Assembly (NCBI RefSeq): GCF_916619195.1
Contig: NZ_CAKAKL010000002.1
Location: forward strand, 684,001-748,000
Origin: Inquilinus sp. Marseille-Q2685
GTDB lineage: Bacteria; Pseudomonadota; Alphaproteobacteria; DSM-16000; Inquilinaceae
Reading direction: 5' to 3'
Length of the DNA: 64,000 nucleotides
The number at the start of each line of letters is the position of its first letter. Within the stretch, counting starts at the first letter, position 1. The position numbers were made by a program, and so were the translations under genes. Below the pieces are notes generated by a model. That model saw only the letters and a program-made list of their open reading frames with translations, was not told the DNA's origin and made no database searches. This document shows, piece by piece, positions 58,513-64,000 of the stretch.

Positions 58513-60350
58513 GCCTCTCGCGGCTCCTCTTCATCGGTGGCGTCCGGGGCGGGCTCGGCTGCCGGCCCCGCGACCTCATCCTGTTCCAGCGGGTTGCGCA
58601 GGTCGCGGATCACCGCCCCCGGGAAGGCGCTCATCACCGCCTTGACCAGCGGGTGCTCGGCCGCCGCCGCCAGGGCGTTCTCGCGGTCGGTCCGGGCCTG
58701 CTGGGTCAGCGTCGGCGCCCCCTCGGCGCCGGAGACGCTGACCACCCAGCGCTCGCCGGTCCAGTCGCGCAGCGCGGTGCCCAGGCGGTTGGCCAGGTCC
58801 GGCGGCGCCGAGTCATGCGGCCGGAACTCCAGCCGCCCCGGCTCGAAATGCACCAGGTGCACGGCGCTCATCAGTTGGCCGTGCAGCACCACGTCGCGGT
58901 GGAAGGCGATCTGCACCAGCTCGTCGAAGCTCTTCGGGTCGGCCCGCAGCACCGCCTTCGGTGCCGGCGCGGCCGCGACCGCCGCCGGAGCCGGGGCCGG
59001 AGCAGGCGCCAGCGCCACCGGCGCCGGCTCGGCCGGCACCACCGACAGGCCACCGCCGCCTGCCGCCATCCGGGCGCCGCCGCCGGGACCGGGCCCAGGG
59101 GCCGGGCCGGCGGTCACCGCCCCCTGGGCCTGCAGGTCGCCGAACTTGCGGACCAGCTCGCCCGGGCTGGGCAGGTCGCTCATATAGAGCAGGCGGATCA
59201 GCACCATCTCCAGCGCCGCCTGCGGGTTCGGCGCCGCCTGCACCTCCCCCGCCCCCTTCAGCAGGGTCTGCCAGGCCCGGGTCAGGCCCGGCAGCGAGAT
59301 CCTCTCGGCCAGGGCGCCGCCGCGCTTGCGCTCGACCTCCGGCACCGCCGGGTCGTCCAGCACCGCCGGAACCATGCGGGCGCGGGTGACGAAATGGATG
59401 AAATCCAGCAGGTCGCCGAGGACGGATTGCGGGTCGGCTCCCGCCCGGCGCGCCGCCTCCAGCCCCTCCAGCATGCGCGGGCCCTCGCCGGCGAAGGCGG
59501 CCTCCAGGATGTCGATGACGCTGGAGCGGTCGGCCAGGCCCAGCATCTCGCGCACCTGGGCGGCGGCGATGAAGGGCCTGTCGCCGACCGGCGCGCCCTG
59601 GGCGATCGCCTGGTCCAGCAGCGACAGGCCGTCGCGGGCCGACCCGTCGGCGGCGCGGGCGATCATGCCCACCGCCTCCGGCTCCGCCGCCACGCCTTCC
59701 TTGTCCAGGATCCCGGTGAAGTACTCCTGCAGCTGGTCGGCGCCGATCCGGCGCAGGTCGAAGCGCTGGCAGCGCGACAGCACCGTCACCGGCACCTTGC
59801 GGATCTCGGTGGTGGCGAAGACGAATTTCACATGCGGCGGCGGCTCCTCCAGCGTCTTCAACAGCGCGTTGAAGGCATTTTTGGAGAGCATGTGCACTTC
59901 GTCGATGATGTAGACCTTGTACCGTGACGCCACCGGGCCGTAGCGCACGCCGTCGATGATCTCGCGGATGTCGTCGACGCCGGTGCGGCTGGCGGCGTCC
60001 ATCTCCATCACGTCGACGTTGCGGTCCTGCAGGATGGTGCGGCAGGGCTCGCACACGCCGCAGGGATCGGCGGTCGGCCCGCCCTTGCCGTCCGGGCCGA
60101 CGCAGTTCAGCGCCCGGGCCAGGATCCGCGCCGTGGTGGTCTTGCCGACGCCGCGCACCCCGGTCAGCACGAAGGCGTGCGCCAGCCGGCCGGAGGCGAT
60201 GGCGTTGGTCAGCGTCCGCACCAGCGCGTCCTGGCCGATCATCTCGGCGAAGGTGGTCGGCCGGTACTTGCGGGCGAGCACGCGGTAGGCCGCGGCCTTC
60301 CCGGGCTGCGGCGGATCCTCGATCAGGGGCAGGGCTGCGTCATCGCTCAT
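58509..60350 (-). CDS. dnaX: DNA polymerase III subunits gamma/tau
   Basis: A 613-residue AAA+ clamp-loader subunit. Walker A is 'LTGVRGVGKTTTARILARAL', a zinc site is 'CGVCEPCRTI' and Walker B/sensor region is 'KVYIIDEVHMLSKNAFNALLK' (in parts). An Ala/Pro-rich hinge (about residues 400-475) precedes the tau C-terminal domain. I saw no A-rich frameshift site, so a separate gamma form by frameshifting is not supported. SRP RNA lies 86 bases upstream. Confidence 0.96.
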   Translation of the reverse strand: MSDDAALPLIEDPPQPGKAAAYRVLARKYRPTTFAEMIGQDALVRTLTNAIASGRLAHAFVLTGVRGVGKTTTARILARALNCVGPDGKGGPTADPCGVCEPCRTILQDRNVDVMEMDAASRTGVDDIREIIDGVRYGPVASRYKVYIIDEVHMLSKNAFNALLKTLEEPPPHVKFVFATTEIRKVPVTVLSRCQRFDLRRIGADQLQEYFTGILDKEGVAAEPEAVGMIARAADGSARDGLSLLDQAIAQGAPVGDRPFIAAAQVREMLGLADRSSVIDILEAAFAGEGPRMLEGLEAARRAGADPQSVLGDLLDFIHFVTRARMVPAVLDDPAVPEVERKRGGALAERISLPGLTRAWQTLLKGAGEVQAAPNPQAALEMVLIRLLYMSDLPSPGELVRKFGDLQAQGAVTAGPAPGPGPGGGARMAAGGGGLSVVPAEPAPVALAPAPAPAPAAVAAAPAPKAVLRADPKSFDELVQIAFHRDVVLHGQLMSAVHLVHFEPGRLEFRPHDSAPPDLANRLGTALRDWTGERWVVSVSGAEGAPTLTQQARTDRENALAAAAEHPLVKAVMSAFPGAVIRDLRNPLEQDEVAGPAAEPAPDATDEEEPREA

Positions 60351-60436
60351 GGCGCGCGATCATAAGGAATGGAAGCCGTGGTCGAAAGGCCGAAGCACGA
60401 CCTGCCGGACGAAGAGCGATCAAGCGATGAGGGAAG

Positions 60437-60534
60437 GTGGGAGACCGGCGGCGACCCGTATCGAAACTCGTTACGGCTGCTTCCTTCCGGACCTGACCGG
60501 GTTGGCGAGGGACACGCCCGCGCCGATCTCCCGC
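60437..60534 (-). ncRNA. ffs: signal recognition particle RNA (small bacterial type, 4.5S-like)
   Basis: The minus strand contains the near-universal SRP core CAGGTCCGGAAGGAAGCAGC (around 60475-60496), with the GGAA tetraloop region that binds Ffh. Flanking sequence GGGAGACCGGCG (from 60439) pairs with CGCCGATCTCCC (to 60532), closing a rod of about 98 bases. It is upstream of dnaX on the same strand. Ends are approximate. Confidence 0.93.
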
Positions 60535-60596
60535 GCCCTATATCGGGGTTCCGGCCGCCGGTGGCAAGTGCGGAATGACAGTTGCGTGTCGCCGGC

Positions 60597-61379
60597 TCAG
60601 CGCACCCCGTCGGCCGCCAGCGCGGCGATGCGCCGGCAGCAGGCCAGGAGCGGCCCGGCATAGCGCTCCGGGTCGTCGATGGCCGCGCGGTATTTCGGGA
60701 TGCTGACGCTGATGCAGCCGATCGCCCCGCCCGCCCCGGCGATCGCGCCACCATAGCACCAGATGTCGGCCTCGTTCTCCTCGGCGTCGATGGCATAGCC
60801 GCGGGCGCGGATGCGCTCGATCTCCTCGGCCAGCGCCGCGACCGTCGTCAGGGTCTGCGGCGTCATCGGCGCGAGCTCGAGCTTCGGCAGCAGCGCCGCG
60901 GCCTCGGCCGGCGGCAGCGCCGCCAGCCAGGCCTTGCCGACCGAGCTGGAATGCAGCGGCACGCGGGTGCCGATGCGCGAGGCCATGCGCACCGCCCGCG
61001 GGCTCTCCAGCTTGTCGACATAGATCATCTCGGGTCCGCTGCGGACGGCGAGATGCACGGTCTCGCCGGTCGCGTCGCGCAGCTTCGCCAGTTCCTCGGC
61101 CGCGATCAGGCGCAGCTCGAACCGGTCCCAGGCGCGGGCGGCCAGCGCCATCAGCCGCGGGCCGAGACCGAAGGCGCCGCCGCGCGGCACCTCGGCCAGC
61201 ATGCCCTCGGCCTGGAGCGCCGCGACGATGCGGTGCACGGTCGGCCGCGGATGGCCGGTGACGCGGGCGATCTGCGCCACGGAGACCGGCTCGGCCGCAT
61301 CGGCCACGGCCTGCAGCACCGCCATCGCCTTGCCGAAGGCCGCCGCCCCCTGCACCGCCGCCGAACCGCCCTGCCCCAT
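60597..61379 (-). CDS. IclR-family transcriptional regulator
   Basis: A 260-residue regulator. The winged helix is 'SVAQIARVTGHPRPTVHRIVAAL' (in parts, residues about 30-60), and the effector domain has 'GRVPLHSSSVGKAWLAALPP'-type and 'YAIDAEENEADIWCYGG' segments. It is the last gene on the same strand as the SDR, MFS and cupin genes, so it probably controls them in response to a small organic acid or aromatic compound. Confidence 0.9.
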   Translation of the reverse strand: MGQGGSAAVQGAAAFGKAMAVLQAVADAAEPVSVAQIARVTGHPRPTVHRIVAALQAEGMLAEVPRGGAFGLGPRLMALAARAWDRFELRLIAAEELAKLRDATGETVHLAVRSGPEMIYVDKLESPRAVRMASRIGTRVPLHSSSVGKAWLAALPPAEAAALLPKLELAPMTPQTLTTVAALAEEIERIRARGYAIDAEENEADIWCYGGAIAGAGGAIGCISVSIPKYRAAIDDPERYAGPLLACCRRIAALAADGVR

Positions 61380-61397
61380 CGTGCCCCCTCGCCCCGT

Positions 61398-62120
61398 TCA
61401 GGCGACGAGATAGCCGCCATCGACCGGCAGCGCCACGCCGGTGATGAAGCCGGCGGCCGGGCTGCACAGGAAGGCGACGGCCTGGGCCACGTCCTCCGGC
61501 CGGCCCCATCGGCCCATCGGGGTGCGGGCCAGGATGGCGCCGGACCGCGCCGGGTCGTCCTGCAGCGCCTGGGTCAGCGGCGTGGCGATCCAGCCCGGCG
61601 CCACTGCGTTCACCCGGATGCCGTCCTCGGCATAGGCGATGGCCAGCGACCTGGTCAGCTGCAGCACCCCGCCCTTGCTGGCGCTGTAGCCCGGCACCAG
61701 CCCGCCGCCGAAGAAGCTGAGCATCGAGGCGGTGTTGACGATGCAGCCCTTCGTCTGCTTCAGCAGCGGCCGGGCGGCGGCGCAGAGCCGCATCGTGCCG
61801 GTCAGGTTGATCGCCAGCACCTGCTCGAACACCGCCGGGTCGTGCTCCGCCCCGCGGCGGATCACCCCGGCGCAGTTGACCAGGATGTCGAGCCGGCCGA
61901 GCCCGCCGACCAGCGCCTCGACCGCCGCGGCGTCGGTGACGTCGAGCTCGGCCAGCGTCGCGCCCTGCGGCGCCTCGGCGCCCGCGGCCGGGGCCAGGCC
62001 GGCGGCGGTCACGGTCGCCCCCAGCCGCGCCAGCCCGGCCGCGATGGCGGCGCCGATGCCCTGGGTGCCGCCGGTGACCAGCGCGGTGCGGCCGGCGAAG
62101 AGGTCGGGCTGGAAGGTCAT
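61398..62120 (-). CDS. short-chain dehydrogenase/reductase
   Basis: A 240-residue classical SDR. The NAD(P) motif is 'ALVTGGTQGIGAAIAAGLA' (residues 12-30) and 'LVNCAGVI' is the NAG-type motif (Cys for Ala variant). Catalytic Ser and Tyr-Lys appear in 'NTASMLSFFGGGLVPGYSASKGG'. Its ATG overlaps the MFS stop by 4 bases. Likely oxidises a hydroxyl of the imported substrate. Confidence 0.9.
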   Translation of the reverse strand: MTFQPDLFAGRTALVTGGTQGIGAAIAAGLARLGATVTAAGLAPAAGAEAPQGATLAELDVTDAAAVEALVGGLGRLDILVNCAGVIRRGAEHDPAVFEQVLAINLTGTMRLCAAARPLLKQTKGCIVNTASMLSFFGGGLVPGYSASKGGVLQLTRSLAIAYAEDGIRVNAVAPGWIATPLTQALQDDPARSGAILARTPMGRWGRPEDVAQAVAFLCSPAAGFITGVALPVDGGYLVA

Positions 62121-63418
62121 GCGGGTCTTCCCTCCGGGACGGCCGCCGCCCGGTCCTCGATCGGGTTCCGCACCAGCACGATGAGCGCCAGGGCGGCGAC
62201 CGCGGCGACGGCGGCGCTGATCAGCAGGGCGTCGACGAAGGAACCGGTCCGGTCGAGCACGAAGCCGGTGATGATCGGCGCGAAGGAGCCGGCGAAGTAG
62301 CCGCCGAAGTTCTGGATGCTGCCGAGCGACGCCACCTGGCGCGACGGCGCCGCGGCGCTGACCAGCATCCAGGCGGTGGAGCTGGCGTAGTTGATGCAGA
62401 ACATGGCCAGCGAGATGTAGACCACGGCCATGGTCAGGCTCGGCGTATAGGCCGCCGGCAGGGTGAAGACCGCACCGCCGATCAGTCCCGCCGCCATCGG
62501 CCATTTGCGGCTGGCGACCGCGCCGACCCCGCGGGCCAGCAGGAAGTCCGCCACCTTGCCGGAGCAGAGCATGCCGAGCGCGCCGACGAGATAGGGGATG
62601 GCCACCACCCAGCCGGTGCGGGCGATGCTGAGGCCCCGTTCATGCTCCAGATAGCCGGGCAGCCAGGTCAGGTACAGCCAGACCATGTAGATCACGCCCA
62701 TGAAGCCGAACACCATGCCCCAGGTGGTGCGATTGGCGAACAGCCCGGCCCAGTCGGCAAAGCTCTGCCGCGGCCGGGCCTGGGCCGGGCGGCCGTCGTC
62801 GAGGAAGGAGCGCTCGGCCTCGGTCAGGGCCGTCTCGCCGCGGTTGCGGTAGATCAGGTACCACCCGATGGCGACGATCACCCCGAGCACGCCCATCAGG
62901 ACGAACATCGGGCGCCAGCCGAAGGCCAGCATGATCGCGGTCAGGATCGGCGGCGCGATGGCGGGGCCGATGCAGGAGGAGGCGATGAAGACGCCGGTCG
63001 GCATGCCGCGTTCGCGCATCGGGAACCATTCGCTGATCACCTTGGCGCCGGCCGGAAACTGCGGCGCCTCGCCGACGCCCAGCACCGCCCGGGTGCCGAT
63101 CAGCTGGCCCAGAGACTGGGCCAGCCCGCCGGCCAGCTGGGCCAGCGACCAGAAGAACATGCCGGCGCCGAGCATGATGCGGGCGCCGAAACGGTCGAGC
63201 ATCGCCCCGACCGGCAGCTGCGAGAAGGCATAGGCCCAGGAGAAGGCGGAGAGCAGCAGCCCCATCTGCGTGCCGGACAGGCCGAGCTCGGCCGAGATGT
63301 CGTGGTTGGCGATCGAGAGGGTGCTGCGGTCGAGATAGTTGACGATGCCGGCCGCGGTCAGGAAGGCGACGGCGACCCACTGGATCCGGCGGATCCGCGG
63401 CGGCTTGCCGGATGACAT
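62117..63418 (-). CDS. MFS transporter (ACS family)
   Basis: A 433-residue carrier with 12 helices. The signature 'IVNYLDRSTLSIANHDIS' in helix 1, 'FSQLPVGAMLDRFGAR' in the helix 2-3 loop and 'GVGEAPQFPAGAKVISEWFP' mark the anion:cation symporter family (hexuronate, galactonate, phthalate types). Coupled to the SDR gene by overlap. Confidence 0.9.
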   Translation of the reverse strand: MSSGKPPRIRRIQWVAVAFLTAAGIVNYLDRSTLSIANHDISAELGLSGTQMGLLLSAFSWAYAFSQLPVGAMLDRFGARIMLGAGMFFWSLAQLAGGLAQSLGQLIGTRAVLGVGEAPQFPAGAKVISEWFPMRERGMPTGVFIASSCIGPAIAPPILTAIMLAFGWRPMFVLMGVLGVIVAIGWYLIYRNRGETALTEAERSFLDDGRPAQARPRQSFADWAGLFANRTTWGMVFGFMGVIYMVWLYLTWLPGYLEHERGLSIARTGWVVAIPYLVGALGMLCSGKVADFLLARGVGAVASRKWPMAAGLIGGAVFTLPAAYTPSLTMAVVYISLAMFCINYASSTAWMLVSAAAPSRQVASLGSIQNFGGYFAGSFAPIITGFVLDRTGSFVDALLISAAVAAVAALALIVLVRNPIEDRAAAVPEGRPA

Positions 63419-63468
63419 GAGACGGTTTCCTCGGAACTCGGGATCTTATGGTTTTTCGGGCGGCGCGA

Positions 63469-63990
63469 TCAGCGGATGAACTGATCGACGTAGTCGGCGC
63501 CCAGACCTGCTTCGGCGTAGTGCTTGCGGCACATATCCAGCTTGGTGAACACGTCCTCGTAGCCGGTGTGCTTGCCCCAGGGGTCGACGTAGTACATGAC
63601 GCCGTTGACCTGGAAATAGGTGATCATCTCCTCGACGTCCTCGTCGACCACCAGGGTGTGGGTCTCGCCCGGCGGCTCAAAGACGTAGCTGCCCTCGGTG
63701 GCGATCCAGTCGTGCTCCAGGTAGCGCCAGCTGCCCTTCAGCACGAAGCCGTGCACCGGCCCGGGATGGCGGTGGCGGCTGAGCACCCCGGCCTTCCGCA
63801 CCCGCAGCAGGTTCATCCAGTAGCCGCTGGAGATGTTGAGGCAGAGCGGCCGGAACCAGACGTTCTCGGCCTGCGGCACCCAGACCCGCTCGTCCTGCGG
63901 CACGGCATGGGGCACGACGATATCCCGCAGCGCTTCGGGCGGGTTCGGATACTGGTAGGGCATCCGCTTGGTGTCAGCGTCGGTTGGCAT
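63469..63990 (-). CDS. cupin dioxygenase, 2,4'-dihydroxyacetophenone dioxygenase-like
   Basis: A 173-residue cupin. Metal His residues lie in 'SRHRHPGPVHGFVLKG' and 'PPGETHTLVV'. Length and the C-terminal 'GVMYYVDPWGKHTGYEDVF' match the 2,4'-dihydroxyacetophenone dioxygenase family, which cleaves the carbon-carbon bond of aryl alpha-hydroxyketones with O2. GGAAAG precedes the ATG. It is the first gene of the SDR/MFS transcript visible here; more may lie beyond the edge. Confidence 0.8.
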   Translation of the reverse strand: MPTDADTKRMPYQYPNPPEALRDIVVPHAVPQDERVWVPQAENVWFRPLCLNISSGYWMNLLRVRKAGVLSRHRHPGPVHGFVLKGSWRYLEHDWIATEGSYVFEPPGETHTLVVDEDVEEMITYFQVNGVMYYVDPWGKHTGYEDVFTKLDMCRKHYAEAGLGADYVDQFIR

Positions 63991-64000
63991 GACGCTTTCC

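Noticed and set aside
58509-60350. Programmed frameshift in dnaX giving a gamma subunit
   Set aside because: I looked for an A-rich slippery heptamer with a downstream stem near the hinge and did not see one.

Overview
The window reads as chromosomal DNA of a high-GC alphaproteobacterium. The lineage markers are a circularly permuted two-piece tmRNA gene, an alphaproteobacterial-type SspB adaptor, a COQ9-family gene close to rpsU, an HpnL-like (hopanoid-associated) membrane protein, and an SRP RNA beside dnaX. The mix resembles Rhodospirillales (Inquilinus/Azospirillum-like). That placement comes from memory of gene families, not from a database search. There are no plasmid, phage or transposase genes; most of the window is housekeeping DNA with small accessory islands.

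Layout. 1-2.2 kb: small membrane or hypothetical genes and an orphan periplasmic binding protein. 2.3-4.7 kb: an amino-acid permease and a secreted tandem DUF4189 protein. 4.8-9.4 kb: miaA and the branched-chain amino-acid operon ilvB-ilvN-ilvC on the minus strand. 9.5-13.1 kb: a zinc metallopeptidase, serB and murJ. 13.1-18.1 kb: the membrane quality-control cluster hflK-hflC-degP, with mrp divergent. 18.2-23.4 kb: an accessory locus with a 1309-residue repeat protein divergent from a 233-residue protein; both carry a LysM-like segment. 23.4-27 kb: thyX and a self-standing RTX subtilase. 27-29.6 kb: a translation block of tmRNA, sspB, COQ9, def and rpsU. 29.6-36.5 kb: a beta-propeller lactonase, alanine dehydrogenase, an Fe-ADH plus nucleoside hydrolase pair, bfd with a possible Fur site, and a phospholipid-type synthase with an HpnL-like protein. 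36.7-42.6 kb: an orphan sugar-type ABC ATPase, DUF2165, GNAT, glutaminase, HAD and GMC oxidoreductase genes. 42.9-50 kb: a fused aryl-CoA monooxygenase/reductase, GST, GFA, chromate efflux (chrB-chrA) and a degenerate arginase-fold protein, then tRNA-Arg(ACG). 50.3-60.5 kb: dapD-dapE, truA, glycerate kinase, an SLC13 carrier, fmt, ybaB, dnaX and SRP RNA. 60.6-64 kb: an IclR-SDR-MFS-cupin dioxygenase catabolic cluster that reaches the window edge.

How the parts work together. IlvB, IlvN and IlvC give consecutive steps of valine/isoleucine synthesis. HflK and HflC form the membrane complex that restrains FtsH, beside the periplasmic protease DegP. tmRNA and SspB form the ribosome-rescue tagging and ClpXP-delivery pair. 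Def and Fmt are the two ends of the N-formyl cycle. DapD and DapE are consecutive succinylase-branch lysine steps.

The most unusual items are the divergent LysM-like pair with its 48-bp coding tandem repeats, a 270-bp nested palindromic element that extends the glycerate kinase reading frame, and the tight linkage of ssrA with sspB. Long antisense reading frames, common in this GC-rich DNA, were left out.
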